Part shown: one piece after another, positions 29,156 to 38,950 of the stretch | Position numbering within the stretch: the first letter of the stretch is position 1 | Layout: every line of letters starts with the position of its first letter | Assembly (NCBI GenBank): GCA_963728965.1 | Contig: CAVSMH010000006.1 | Span: 124,001 to 188,000 of the forward strand | From: DASQZT01 sp963728965 | GTDB lineage: Bacteria; Acidobacteriota; Terriglobia; Bryobacterales; Bryobacteraceae | Length of the DNA stretch: 64,000 bases | Direction of reading: 5' to 3' | The notes under the pieces: generated by a model | What the model saw: the letters and a program-made list of their open reading frames with translations, nothing else | Database searches by the model: none | What the model was told of the DNA's origin: nothing | Position numbers and translations under genes: made by a program

Positions 29156-32100
29156 ATGAACGGTTCACTTCATTGCCTCAAAACTTACGTGTGCGCGTGG
29201 ATTGCCGCGTCGGCCCTCATCCTGGGCTCCTCTCTGCTTCAGGCGCAGAGCGTCAGCGGTGACTTGGTCGGCACGGTGGTCGATGCGACCGGTGCCGGGG
29301 TTCCCAACGCTGCTGTCAGCGCTACCAACACCGCTACCAACGTGAAGTCCACCACCTCTACCAACGCTAACGGCGAATACCGAATCAGCAACCTGCCCGC
29401 GGGCCACTATGACGTGGCAGTGGCCGCCAGCGGGTTCGCCGCCGCCAACCTGCGCAATGTTTCGATTCACTTGAATCAGGTCGCGACTGCAAATATCACC
29501 GTGCAGGTCGCGGGAGTGGCCACCACCGTGGAGGTCTCCGAGGCGGCCGCAACCATCGACACGACCACCGCCCAGTTGGAGAACTCCTACTCGGCCAAAC
29601 AGAGCCAGGATCTGCCCACTACCAGCAGCGGCTTTGGCGTAATCAACCTCTCCATGCTCAACGCCAATGTCGCCAGCGCCGGTGGAGTGGGCGTCGGCAT
29701 CGGAACCGGCCCCTCCGTCGGCGGCCAGCGGCCGCGCAGCAATAACTTCACCGTCGAAGGCATCGATAACAACGAGAAATCTACCACTGGTCCTTCGGTC
29801 AGCATCCCCAACGATGCCGTCGAGCAGTTTACCCTTCTCCAGAATCAGTTCACCGCCGAATACGGCCACTCCGCCGGAGGCCAGTTCAACACCATTGTGA
29901 AAAGTGGAACGAACGACTTCCACGGGATGCTCTACGAGTACCTTCAGAACCGCAACCTCGACGCCGTGGATCAGCACCTCGCCATCCAGGGTATCCGCAG
30001 CAATCCCCGCTTCGACCAGAACCGGCTCGGCGCCACCATCGGCGGACCCATCATTCGGAATAAGTGGTTCTACTTCGGGAATTTCGAGTACAACCCCTTC
30101 GGCGGCGCCGCTACCGCCTCCGGACAGGTGCTCGTGCCCACCGCCGAAGGATTCTCCATGCTGGGCGGAATTCCAGGAGTCAGTCAGGCCAACCTCGGCG
30201 TCCTCAAGAAGTATGTGCCGCCCGCGCCCGTCGCCAGCGATACCGCCCTCATCGGCGGAGCTTCCGTACCTATCGGGATCCTGCCCCTCGCCGCCCCCAA
30301 TTATCAGAATAACTACAATGCCGTCGCGAGCTCCGACTACAACATCTCCGATCGCGATCAACTGCGCGGCCGCTTCGTCTACAACCACATCTCATTTATC
30401 GATACGGCGGCGACGCTCCCCGTCTTCTATACCACCGTTCCGCAAAAAGCATACCTGGCCACACTCACCGAATACCATACGTTTTCCCCCACCCTCACCA
30501 ATGAGTTTCGTCTGGGCTATAACCGGTTGTTCCAGGACTATCCGGCGGGTAACTTCAGCTTCCCCGGCCTTGACAGCTTCCCCAACCTGACCTTCGATGA
30601 CCTTAGCCTCCAGGTCGGTCCCGATCCCAACGCGCCGCAATCTCAGGCCCAAAACACGTATCAGGGCACCGATAACGTCACCTGGGTCCGCGGTAATCAT
30701 ACCTTCAAGTTCGGCGAGGACTTCCGCCGGTACATCGCTCCGCAGTCCTTCACCCAGCGCGTGCGCGGCGACTACGAATACTCCACCCTTGAAAACTATC
30801 TGCTCGATCTCGCTCCCGATGTCTTCGGGGAGCGCACCCTCGGCGAGCCGCGTTACTACGGTAACCAGACCGCCACTTACAGCTACGCCCAGGACACCTG
30901 GCGTATCCGCCCGAACCTCAGTCTGAACCTCGGCCTTCGCTACGAGTACACCACCCAGCCGCTCAGCGCCGGCACCCAGCCGTTGAACGCCATTGCCAGC
31001 GTCCCGGGCGTCCTCGTATTCAATAACCCCGGCGCCCAGACCAACGCGTTTGCGCCGCGCGTCGGCGTGGCCTATTCGCCGGGAACCAGCGGCAACACCG
31101 CCATTCGCGCGGGTTTCGGAATGGCCTATGACGTCCTGTTCGATAACATCGCCATCCTGTCGCTCCCACCGCAATTGTCCACCACCGTCGATATCACCGA
31201 TCCGCAGTTCGCCAACGTCGTCGGCGTGCCCGGCTTCCTGGCCGGCGGCGGCTTCAGTCCGAACACCCGGGTGACCGGCCAACTGACACCCGCCGAGGCC
31301 CGGCAGAATACTTCCGGTTACATCCCCGACGCCAAGCTCCCGTACGCCGTCGAATGGAATGCCGACATTCAACACGTCTTCAAACGCGACTACACCGTCG
31401 AGCTTCGCTATCTCGGCACGCGCGGCGTCCACCTGCCCATGCAACAGCAGATCAACAAAGCTTCGCCGGTAAGTGCATCCGGCTTTATCCCCACGTATTT
31501 GAGCGCGCCCGATGCCGCTACCCTCGCATCTCTTCCGCTCACCGTGGGCGACCTTCGCGGCCAGGGGAATCTGCTTTCCCAGTTCGGCGCCGCCGGATTC
31601 TCCAGCGCCATCACCACCTGGACTCCCCAGGGGTGGTCCATGTACCACGGATTTTCCGCTCAACTGACGCGCCGCTTTGCCCGCGGACTACAGATGGTGG
31701 GCGCCTATACCTGGAGTCACCTGATCGATAACAGCACCACCGAGTTCGGCGCCACCTGGCTCACTCCGCGCCGCGCCCAGGATTTTCAGAACCTCACGCC
31801 CGATAAGGCCACTTCTCTCCTCGACCGCCGGCAGCGGCTCAGTTTGAGCGTCATTTACGACGCGCCCTGGTACAAAAGCAGCCGCAACTGGTTTATGAAA
31901 AACCTCGTCGGTAACTGGGAAGTCGCCCCTATCTATATTTACGAAACGCCCGAGTACTTCACCGTGCAAAGTAACATCGATGCGAACCTGAACGGCGATT
32001 CCGCCGGCGACCGCGTCATCGTCAACCCCAATGGGCCCTCCGGCACCGGCAGTGACGTCTATGGCCTCGACCGCGCTGGCAATCAGGTTCCCATCACCGC

Positions 32101-32491
32101 CCCCACTCCGCAGACCAATACCGTGGTCGCCTGGGTCGCGGCCAATCCGAATGCCCGCTACATCCGCGCCGGATACGGCGCCCTCTCCAATGCCGGCCGG
32201 AATACCGAGCCCATCCGGCCCATCAACAACATCGACCTTACGCTGCTGAAGCGCTTCAACATCACCGAAAGGCTCCATCTCGAGCTCTCCGGCGAGGCCT
32301 TGAACCTCTTCAACCATCCGCAATACATCCCCGGCACCCCCGATGCCGCCCAGCTTCCCAACAACTTCAGCATCTTTACGCCGGGCGTGCATAACTTCAC
32401 CATTCCCGGCAGTTCCAATTTCAATAGCCCGGAACTGACATTCAGCGGTAATCCGCGCACCATGCTTATTGTTGCCAAGCTGACGTGGTGA
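29156..32491 (+). CDS. TonB-dependent receptor, Oar-like, with carboxypeptidase-regulatory domain
   Basis: A 1111-residue outer-membrane protein. After a signal peptide (residues about 1-31, ending LLQAQS) comes a CarboxypepD_reg-like domain (about 35-115: GDLVGTVVDATGAGVPNAAV, NANGEYRISNLPAGHYDVAVAA). A plug domain follows (about 125-230, with VEGIDNNEKSTTG and QFTAEYGHSAGGQ), then a large beta-barrel ending PRTMLIVAKLTW with a terminal aromatic residue. This Oar-type architecture is greatly expanded in Acidobacteriota and is thought to import oligosaccharides or other large substrates. No TonB-box partner or SusD gene is adjacent. The neighbouring sulfatase suggests, weakly, a sulfated glycan. 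Confidence 0.92.
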   Translation: MNGSLHCLKTYVCAWIAASALILGSSLLQAQSVSGDLVGTVVDATGAGVPNAAVSATNTATNVKSTTSTNANGEYRISNLPAGHYDVAVAASGFAAANLRNVSIHLNQVATANITVQVAGVATTVEVSEAAATIDTTTAQLENSYSAKQSQDLPTTSSGFGVINLSMLNANVASAGGVGVGIGTGPSVGGQRPRSNNFTVEGIDNNEKSTTGPSVSIPNDAVEQFTLLQNQFTAEYGHSAGGQFNTIVKSGTNDFHGMLYEYLQNRNLDAVDQHLAIQGIRSNPRFDQNRLGATIGGPIIRNKWFYFGNFEYNPFGGAATASGQVLVPTAEGFSMLGGIPGVSQANLGVLKKYVPPAPVASDTALIGGASVPIGILPLAAPNYQNNYNAVASSDYNISDRDQLRGRFVYNHISFIDTAATLPVFYTTVPQKAYLATLTEYHTFSPTLTNEFRLGYNRLFQDYPAGNFSFPGLDSFPNLTFDDLSLQVGPDPNAPQSQAQNTYQGTDNVTWVRGNHTFKFGEDFRRYIAPQSFTQRVRGDYEYSTLENYLLDLAPDVFGERTLGEPRYYGNQTATYSYAQDTWRIRPNLSLNLGLRYEYTTQPLSAGTQPLNAIASVPGVLVFNNPGAQTNAFAPRVGVAYSPGTSGNTAIRAGFGMAYDVLFDNIAILSLPPQLSTTVDITDPQFANVVGVPGFLAGGGFSPNTRVTGQLTPAEARQNTSGYIPDAKLPYAVEWNADIQHVFKRDYTVELRYLGTRGVHLPMQQQINKASPVSASGFIPTYLSAPDAATLASLPLTVGDLRGQGNLLSQFGAAGFSSAITTWTPQGWSMYHGFSAQLTRRFARGLQMVGAYTWSHLIDNSTTEFGATWLTPRRAQDFQNLTPDKATSLLDRRQRLSLSVIYDAPWYKSSRNWFMKNLVGNWEVAPIYIYETPEYFTVQSNIDANLNGDSAGDRVIVNPNGPSGTGSDVYGLDRAGNQVPITAPTPQTNTVVAWVAANPNARYIRAGYGALSNAGRNTEPIRPINNIDLTLLKRFNITERLHLELSGEALNLFNHPQYIPGTPDAAQLPNNFSIFTPGVHNFTIPGSSNFNSPELTFSGNPRTMLIVAKLTW

Positions 32492-32551
32492 GCCCATCGC
32501 GGCCCTCGCTCTGGCTCCTCGATTGCAAAGGAACCACGGGGGTAATTCGCT

Positions 32552-32851
32552 ATGGCACGTAAAAAGAAGGAGGCGGGTGTGCAGCCGGTCACACCCGCAT
32601 CCCCCTTGCAAGTAGATTCGGCCGCCGCCGGCCAGTCCGGCGATGTGCAGGGCCTGCCCGATGTCGCCGAGGCCGATTCGGAAAGTGTTCGCGAACTGGC
32701 CGAGGAGGGACAGGCCTTCGAAGCCGCCCTGGTGGACGCTGTCGAAAACGCGCCTACTCCCGATGCCGGCCCCCTCAAGACACACCAGCCCCGCGAAGAC
32801 GACGTACCGCCGGAATATACCGATCGCGACCTGGACGAACCCATCGAGTAA
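32552..32851 (+). CDS. Small acidic protein of unknown function
   Basis: A 99-residue protein: a short basic start (MARKKKEAG) then an acidic, disordered-looking body rich in Ala, Glu and Asp (VAEADSESVRELAEEGQ; DVPPEYTDRDLDEPIE). A GGGGG run lies about 11 bp before the ATG. Nothing in it suggests a catalytic function. Similar small acidic proteins occur as hypothetical genes in Acidobacteriota. It sits between the TonB receptor and the sulfatase on the same strand, with 61 and 148 bp gaps. Confidence 0.6.
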   Translation: MARKKKEAGVQPVTPASPLQVDSAAAGQSGDVQGLPDVAEADSESVRELAEEGQAFEAALVDAVENAPTPDAGPLKTHQPREDDVPPEYTDRDLDEPIE

Positions 32852-32999
32852 CCCCGTATGCGGGTGCCGTTCGCTCCGGAACGGGCGCTCCATATGTGCT
32901 GCATGATACAATTGCTGGCAGCCGCCGTGCGTCTCCTCTCATACGGTCTCGGGGATGCGACGCGGGCCATCGACTCTGGCCCAGGCGCAGTGGCAGTAT

Positions 33000-34400
33000 A
33001 TGACATTCGTGAAAACTACCGGAGACCGTCGCGCCTTCCTCAAGACCGCGGCCGGCATCGCCTTCGCGACGTCCGCTCGCGCTGCCGATAGCGCCCCCCC
33101 GAATGTCGTCCTGATCATGGCCGACGACCTCGGGTATGGCGACCTGCGTTGCTACGGCTCCAGCATCGCCACCCCCGCCATCGACCAGATGGCCCGCGAA
33201 GGCGTTCGTTTCACCCAGTTCAACTCCGCCAGTTCGGTCTGCTCGCCCTCCCGTGCCGCCTGGCTGACCGGCCGTTACCCCACCCGCGTCGGTATCCCCC
33301 GCGTCCTCGACACCAACGATACCTACGGGATTCCGGACTCCGAAACCACCCTCGCGCAAATGCTGAAAAGCGCCGGATACGCCACCATGTGCGTCGGCAA
33401 GTGGCACCTCGGTAATGTGCCGCCGTACCTGCCCACCGGCCGCGGGTTCGACGAGTTCTATGGCATCCCCTACAGCATCGATCAGGGAACCCGCCCGCTC
33501 ATGTCCAACGCGGACGTCATTGAAGAGCCGGCGAACCTGGCCACCCTGACCCAGCGCTACACCGCGGTCGCCACCGACTTCATCGCGCGTTCCGTCGGCA
33601 CGCCGTTCTTCCTCTACATGCCCCACGCCTTCCCGCACATTCCCTTGGCGGCTTCTCCCGCGTTTAACGGCCGTTCGTCGCAGGGCTCATACGGAGACGC
33701 GGTCCAGGAAATCGATTGGAGCGTGGCACAGATCCTCGAATCGCTCCAGGCCAACGGCCTCGATTCGAATACCCTCGTCCTATTCTCGAGCGACCACGGA
33801 CCGTGGTACCAGGGCAGCCCCGGCGGCTTGCGCGGCCGTAAGGGCGAAACCTTCGAAGGCGGCATGCGCGTGCCCTTCATCGCCCGCTATCCGGCGTGGA
33901 TTCCCCCTGGCCAGGTGTGCCATTCCTTCGCCACCACCATGGACGTCCTCCCCACCGTCGCCGCCCTCACCGGTGCCCCCCTACCCCCCAATCCGCTCGA
34001 TGGCATCGATATCCGCCCGCTGCTCGCCGGCCAGCAGGTCGACCTGCCCCGCGAGGCCTTCCTCTATTTCAACGACGTTCACCTGCAATGCGCCCGCCTG
34101 GGCTCGTGGAAGCTGCACGTGGCCCGTTTCAATGCCCCCGTTTTCTGCCAGACCGCCACGTCCTGGCGCCAGAACCTGCCCCTGCCTTGCCCCGAGTTGT
34201 ACGACGTGGTCGCCGATACCGACGAAGGCCACGACCGCGCCATCAAGAACCCGTCCGTCGTTGCCGACATCCAGGCCCGAATTTCCCTTCTTATGCCCTC
34301 CTTCCCCGACGAAGTGCAGGCCGCCTGGAACAATACCCAAAGCCTCGCGGTGGAAGGCACCCCCGCCGGCTGCTTCCCGATTCTCAAGAAGCAGTCCTAA
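33000..34400 (+). CDS. Tat-exported sulfatase (formylglycine type)
   Basis: A 466-residue protein from the ATG at 33000 (MTFVKTTGDRRAFLKTAAG), giving a Tat-type leader; a longer open frame begins at 32955 but is less convincing. Metal ligands lie in LIMADDLGYGDL, and the active-site motif is Cys81 in VCSPSRAAWLTGR, which is converted to formylglycine. VGKWHLG and SSDHGPWYQGSPGGLRGRKGETFEGG are further family motifs. It removes sulfate esters in the periplasm; the substrate cannot be read from sequence. No formylglycine-generating enzyme is in the window. Followed after 64 bp by a Tat-exported UroD-like protein. Confidence 0.92.
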   Translation: MTFVKTTGDRRAFLKTAAGIAFATSARAADSAPPNVVLIMADDLGYGDLRCYGSSIATPAIDQMAREGVRFTQFNSASSVCSPSRAAWLTGRYPTRVGIPRVLDTNDTYGIPDSETTLAQMLKSAGYATMCVGKWHLGNVPPYLPTGRGFDEFYGIPYSIDQGTRPLMSNADVIEEPANLATLTQRYTAVATDFIARSVGTPFFLYMPHAFPHIPLAASPAFNGRSSQGSYGDAVQEIDWSVAQILESLQANGLDSNTLVLFSSDHGPWYQGSPGGLRGRKGETFEGGMRVPFIARYPAWIPPGQVCHSFATTMDVLPTVAALTGAPLPPNPLDGIDIRPLLAGQQVDLPREAFLYFNDVHLQCARLGSWKLHVARFNAPVFCQTATSWRQNLPLPCPELYDVVADTDEGHDRAIKNPSVVADIQARISLLMPSFPDEVQAAWNNTQSLAVEGTPAGCFPILKKQS

Positions 34401-34464
34401 ACCGGCTACCCCCGCTCGCACCCGAAAGTGCTACAACAGATCTGATCCCCTGGGAGGCTTACCG

Positions 34465-35421
34465 ATGCTGAGACGACGATTCCTTACCACCGCCGCGGGC
34501 GCAGCGGCGGCGCGATCCGTGTTCGCACAGGCGGCACTCTCTTCTAAAGAGCGCGTCGACCGCGCCCTCGCCGGCCGCGACGTCGACCGTCCCCCGTTCA
34601 GTTTCTGGCACCACTTCGGATTGAAAACCGCCCAGGCTCACGCCGCCCGCACGCTCCAGTTCCACCGCGACTACCGTACCGACATCGTCAAAGTGATGAG
34701 CGATTTCCCCTACCCGCGCCCCGCCGGCCAATGGTACCAGCTCGAGGTCGAGTCCAACCCGTTCCCCGACCAGATCCGCGCCCTCGAACTCATCCGCGAC
34801 GGACTCAGTGGCTCCGCCTACATGATCGAGACCATCTTCAACCCCTGGAACGTCGCCCAGAAGCTCTCGTCCAAGGCCGAAGTGCTGCGCCTCAAAGACG
34901 AGAACCCGCGGGCCTTGATGGACGCGCTCGATGTGATCACCCAATCCGAAATCCTGCACACGAAGCGCGCCGTCGCGGCTGGCGCGGCCGGCGTGCTTTT
35001 CTCCGTGGCCAACGCCAATGCCCAGGAAATGTCGGTCGCCGATTACGAAAAGTTCAGCCGCCCCTTCGACCAGCGCTTTATGGCCGCCGTCTCCGGCGCC
35101 CGGCTCAATTTCCTCCACCTCCACGTCGAGCCCCCGTATCTGGCATTGTTCCGCGATTTCCAGTCTCCCGTCATCAATTACTCCATGCACGTCTCCGGTA
35201 TTCCCATCGCCGAGGTCCGAAAACAGTTTCCTTCCCGCGTGATCGCCGGCGGAATCGACGAAGTGAACTACCGCAAGCTCTCCGCCCCGCAGTTGCGCGC
35301 CCAGTGGCAGGCGGCCTCCCAGGCAGCCGGCCCCAAGTACATCCTCACCCCTGGGTGTTCCGTGCCCAACGAGAGTGAAGCCGCCGAACTGTCGCGACTC
35401 CCCAAACTGCTCGGGGCCTGA
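34465..35421 (+). CDS. Exported uroporphyrinogen decarboxylase-like protein
   Basis: A 318-residue protein starting MLRRRFLTTAAGAAAARSVFAQA, a Tat-type leader with a GGGAGG ribosome site before ATG 34465. The mature part is a TIM-barrel of the UroD/CmuA superfamily: SSKERVDRALAGRDVDRPPFSFWHH, PVINYSMHVSG and GPKYILTPGCSVPNES. Classical UroD acts on heme precursors in the cytoplasm. Here export and the gene's place after a sulfatase make heme synthesis unlikely, and a methyltransferase-related or unknown periplasmic role is more probable. The assignment to superfamily is solid; the function is open. Confidence 0.78.
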   Translation: MLRRRFLTTAAGAAAARSVFAQAALSSKERVDRALAGRDVDRPPFSFWHHFGLKTAQAHAARTLQFHRDYRTDIVKVMSDFPYPRPAGQWYQLEVESNPFPDQIRALELIRDGLSGSAYMIETIFNPWNVAQKLSSKAEVLRLKDENPRALMDALDVITQSEILHTKRAVAAGAAGVLFSVANANAQEMSVADYEKFSRPFDQRFMAAVSGARLNFLHLHVEPPYLALFRDFQSPVINYSMHVSGIPIAEVRKQFPSRVIAGGIDEVNYRKLSAPQLRAQWQAASQAAGPKYILTPGCSVPNESEAAELSRLPKLLGA

Positions 35422-35616
35422 TCCCGGCCGCTGGCCCGGCCCGCTCCGAACCATCCCGGGAATTTTTTGCCCGGCAATTTCAGCGAAGCAGGTCGTTTTG
35501 ACCGTTGGATTCTACGACAACTCCAGCCACTGTTGCACGTCTCTGGCCCATGGCGGATCTGTTGAAATGATTCGATTTACTTCGCTCCCTGGCGCGGCTT
35601 GTACGGAATCTAACAA

Positions 35617-37983
35617 ATGGTAACAGCCGTGCTACGCTTGAAGTACTCGGCTGCTGTGAGAAATTTCGCGCCATATCGCTCGGGGTATCCCAACGCACAC
35701 CAAAGGCTGCTCGCGGTTTGCCTGGCGGCGCTCACCACTCCCGGCGCGGCCTTCGCTGCTACCGGGCCGCTCAAGGTCGGATTCGGCCACGTTCCCCCCA
35801 TCACCTACCGCGACCAGGCCGGCAATGCCGCCGGCTTCGCGGTCGAAGTCCTGAACGAGGCCGCCCGCCGCGCGCGCATTACCCTCCGCTGGGTACCCTC
35901 GGGAACCAGCCGGGAAGTGGAAGACGGTTTGGCATCGGGGCGCCTGGACCTGATCCCGGCCGCCATGATCACGCCCGAGCGAAGCGCCCGATTCTACGTG
36001 TCGGAACCGTGGTGGTTCACCGAATTGACGGTGCTCATGCGCGCCGATGGCGGCATGCCCTCGCCCGCCACGCTCGCCGGAAAGCGCTTGGGACTCGCGT
36101 CGCCCCTCTACCGTTTGGCGGCGCAACGAACCTTCCCCGCCTCCATCCTGGTGCCGCTCGAGTCGGCCGCCTTTCTCGGCGCCGTCTGCCGCGCCGAGGT
36201 GGACGCCGTCCTGATCACCCACGGCGACCTCCACGAATTCCTGCGCCGGCGGCCGCCGGGCTGCACCGGAGTCGACCTGCAGTCGTTCGACTCGGATTTG
36301 GTGCTCGACTTGGCCGTAATGGCGCGGCCGGGCGGCCAGGCCGCCGCGAAACGTCTCCGTGCGGGCATTGATGAAATGGCCCTCGACGGCACCCTCTCCC
36401 AACTCGCCAGCCTCTATCCGCCCATGCCGACCTCGGCCGCGGTCCGCCTCGCTGCGGCCTTGCGGGCGCGCTACACCCGCCGCAACTGGTACATCGCGCT
36501 CGTTGCCATTCTCGCCATGCTCGGCATCAGCCTCTGGTTCATTCTGCGCCAGCGCCGCACCGAGCGCACCCTGCGCCACGAAACGGAATTGCTGCAACGC
36601 GTCATCGACAACATTCCCGTCATGATCGGCGTCCGCGGCCCCGGTAACCGCGAGTGCACCGTCAACCGCGAGTTCGAACGAATCTTCGGCCGCGATCCGT
36701 CGGCGGCCGCCTACATCGACCGCGAAATCGGCCCAACCTCGGAATCCGGCTGGCGCGATCTCAAAGTGACCGCCCTCGATGGCCGCCGCATCGATACCTC
36801 GTGGGCCAAAGTGATGCTCTCCGACGGCACCCAGGTAGCGCTCGGCATTGATGTCGGCGAGCGCCTGCGCGCCGAGCAGGCCCTGCGGGAAGCCAACCGC
36901 CTCGAAAGCATCGGCGTCCTCGCCGGAGGCGTGGCCCACGACTTTAACAATATTCTGACCATCGTCACCGGCAACCTCAGCCTCGCCATGGACGATGCCC
37001 AGGCCTTTCCCGAATCCCGCGCCAATCTCACCACCGCCCTCGAAGCGTGCGGCCGTGCCGTCGGCCTGACCCGCCAACTGCTCGCCTACGCCGGCAAAGC
37101 CAGCCCTGTACGCCGGCTGGTCTCCGTGTCCTCCCTCGCCGACGATGCCATCCGCCTGCTCCGCCCCTCCATCGCCGAAACCACCGAAATCCGCGCCGAC
37201 CTCGCCCCCGGCCTGCCCGTCATCGAAACCGATCCCGGCCAGATCCAGCAGGTCTTCAGCAGCCTCATCCTCAACGCTGCCGAAGCCATTCCGGAGAACC
37301 GCCCCGGCGTCATCACCGTGCGCACCGCCCTCGAGGACGCCGCGATCGCCATCGAAGTCGCCGATAACGGCTGCGGCATGGACGAGCAGACGCTCCAACG
37401 CATCTTCGAGCCGTTCTTTACCACCAAGTTCACCGGCCGCGGCCTGGGCATGGCGGCCGTGCAGGGCATCATCCGCTCCTCCAACGGACGCATCGCCGTC
37501 GATAGCAAGGCAGGCCTCGGCACCCGCGTCCGCGTCTGGCTCCCCTGTACCCACCGGCCGGCCGCCACGCCCCATCCGGCAGCCCCCCACCCGCCTTCCT
37601 CCGCCGTCCTGGTGGTGGACGATGAACCCGCCATTCGCAAAATGACCGCCTCCATCCTCCGCAAACGCGGCATCCCGGTCTACGAAGCCGCCAGCGGCCG
37701 CGAAGCCATCGAGTGCTTCCGCGCCAACGGCGCCGCCATTCGCGTCATGATCCTCGACATGACCATGCCCGACCTCAGCGGCGACGAGGCCCTCCCCGCC
37801 ATCGCCCGCCTACGCCCCGATCTCCAGGTGATCGTCAGCAGCGGCTACGGCGATGCCGAAGTCCGCCGCCACTTCGCCAGCACCCAATACCGCGCCTTCC
37901 TCCCCAAGCCCTACACCGGCGCGCAACTCCTCGAACACGTCATGCCCGCCCTGAGCGACCCACGCCCCGGCACCCCGGCCTGA
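35617..37983 (+). CDS. BvgS-like hybrid sensor histidine kinase
   Basis: A 788-residue sensor. After a leader (about residues 25-49, RLLAVCLAALTTPGAAFA) lies a type-3 solute-binding domain (about 50-265: PLKVGFGHVPPITYRDQAGNAAGFAVEVLNE). Then come one membrane helix (about 292-311, YIALVAILAMLGISLWFIL), a PAS-like region, HisKA with His441 in GVAHDFNNIL, an HATPase domain (NAAEAIPEN, DNGCGMDEQ, GRGLGMAAVQGI) and a receiver with Asp714. Periplasmic ligand binding is likely an amino acid or similar small solute. No separate response regulator is adjacent. The start could be the GTG a few codons downstream. Confidence 0.9.
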   Translation: MVTAVLRLKYSAAVRNFAPYRSGYPNAHQRLLAVCLAALTTPGAAFAATGPLKVGFGHVPPITYRDQAGNAAGFAVEVLNEAARRARITLRWVPSGTSREVEDGLASGRLDLIPAAMITPERSARFYVSEPWWFTELTVLMRADGGMPSPATLAGKRLGLASPLYRLAAQRTFPASILVPLESAAFLGAVCRAEVDAVLITHGDLHEFLRRRPPGCTGVDLQSFDSDLVLDLAVMARPGGQAAAKRLRAGIDEMALDGTLSQLASLYPPMPTSAAVRLAAALRARYTRRNWYIALVAILAMLGISLWFILRQRRTERTLRHETELLQRVIDNIPVMIGVRGPGNRECTVNREFERIFGRDPSAAAYIDREIGPTSESGWRDLKVTALDGRRIDTSWAKVMLSDGTQVALGIDVGERLRAEQALREANRLESIGVLAGGVAHDFNNILTIVTGNLSLAMDDAQAFPESRANLTTALEACGRAVGLTRQLLAYAGKASPVRRLVSVSSLADDAIRLLRPSIAETTEIRADLAPGLPVIETDPGQIQQVFSSLILNAAEAIPENRPGVITVRTALEDAAIAIEVADNGCGMDEQTLQRIFEPFFTTKFTGRGLGMAAVQGIIRSSNGRIAVDSKAGLGTRVRVWLPCTHRPAATPHPAAPHPPSSAVLVVDDEPAIRKMTASILRKRGIPVYEAASGREAIECFRANGAAIRVMILDMTMPDLSGDEALPAIARLRPDLQVIVSSGYGDAEVRRHFASTQYRAFLPKPYTGAQLLEHVMPALSDPRPGTPA

Positions 37984-38006
37984 CCCTGGCCCGACCCGCT
38001 CAGCCC

Positions 38007-38462
38007 CTACAGGCTCCAGGCATGCGACCGCTGCCCCGCCGCTGCCTCGTCGAGCATGGGTTGTGCCCACGCCCCGCGCTGCACCGGCGCCGGCGCTTCG
38101 TCCCGCACCTCACTCCAGCCTTCCAACAACGTCGTCAGCAACCCCAGCACTTCCGCCAGCGGCTCATCGCTCTGCTTGAAATTGGCCTCCACCAGCCGGC
38201 GCTGCATGTACTCGTACAACTGGCCCAGGGTCTTGCTGATCTGGCCCCCGCGCTCGTAATCGAGTGACGTCTCCAATTCCCGCAGGATCCGTCCCGCCCG
38301 GGTGATCGACCGGGCCCGCTCCATAATCGCTCCCTCCGCCAGGTGCCGCCGTGCATCCCGCACCGCGCTCATTCCGGCTTGGTAGAGCAGTCGAACCAAC
38401 TCCATCGGATCCGCGGAAAGGATCCGGTTTTCCAGGTAGGCGTCATGCGCGTTCTGCCACAT
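38007..38462 (-). CDS. fliS: Flagellar export chaperone FliS
   Basis: A 151-residue protein starting MWQNAHDAYLENRILSADPMELVRLLYQAGMSAV, the FliS signature, with a helical bundle through RRLVEANFKQSDEPLAEVLGLLTTLLEGW. FliS binds flagellin in the cytoplasm to prevent premature polymerisation. Its C-terminal tail (RDEAPAPVQRGAWAQPMLDEAA) is longer than usual. It lies 52 bp downstream of flaG on the same strand; fliD and flagellin genes are not in the window. Confidence 0.94.
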   Translation of the reverse strand: MWQNAHDAYLENRILSADPMELVRLLYQAGMSAVRDARRHLAEGAIMERARSITRAGRILRELETSLDYERGGQISKTLGQLYEYMQRRLVEANFKQSDEPLAEVLGLLTTLLEGWSEVRDEAPAPVQRGAWAQPMLDEAAAGQRSHAWSL

Positions 38463-38514
38463 TCTGTTCTCCCAAGGACACGTATCGGACGGCTTGCCGG
38501 TTTCAAGAGGCCCC

Positions 38515-38799
38515 TTATGCCGAACCCTGCTTCAGATCCTGCGCCAGCCGCAACACATACTCCGGCGGTATCTGCGAAATCACTTCGTTGGTCTGACGAT
38601 TGACAATCCGCAGCACCATGCGCTGCGTCTGCCGGTCTCGCTGAAACAGCAACTCGTTGTCCTGGCCGAACATCTCGCTTCGGTTCAACGCCCTGACCGC
38701 CCGCACGATTTCCCGCGTTTCCGCCGTCTTGTCCACCGGCGCCACCGGCGCCACGGTAAGCGGGCCCTGTGAGATCCGATTCACGGAACTGACTTCCAT
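38515..38799 (-). CDS. flaG: FlaG-family flagellar protein
   Basis: A 94-residue protein ending LLFQRDRQTQRMVLRIVNRQTNEVISQIPPEYVLRLAQ, the conserved core of the FlaG family (compare DxxTxxxVVKVVDxxTGEVIRQIPPEE). A low-complexity N-terminus precedes it. FlaG influences filament length in some bacteria. Partnership with fliS supports the call. There is a GAAGGAGCT before the ATG. Confidence 0.9.
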   Translation of the reverse strand: MEVSSVNRISQGPLTVAPVAPVDKTAETREIVRAVRALNRSEMFGQDNELLFQRDRQTQRMVLRIVNRQTNEVISQIPPEYVLRLAQDLKQGSA

Positions 38800-38950
38800 A
38801 AGAGCTCCTTCGCGGGAGTTGGCGGCTTCACCCCACCGTCCTCCTGCACCAACCCTTATCGGCTCGGATCCGCTAAATTGTAATGGGAATGCACCGCACC
38901 GCCCAAAATCCCCGGGGATCCTGGCCGGCCGAACTACGTCATGAATTGGA

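Noticed and set aside
35632..37590. 652-codon minus-strand open frame
   Set aside because: It is antisense to the BvgS-like kinase and composed of Gly/Ala/Asp-rich nonsense.
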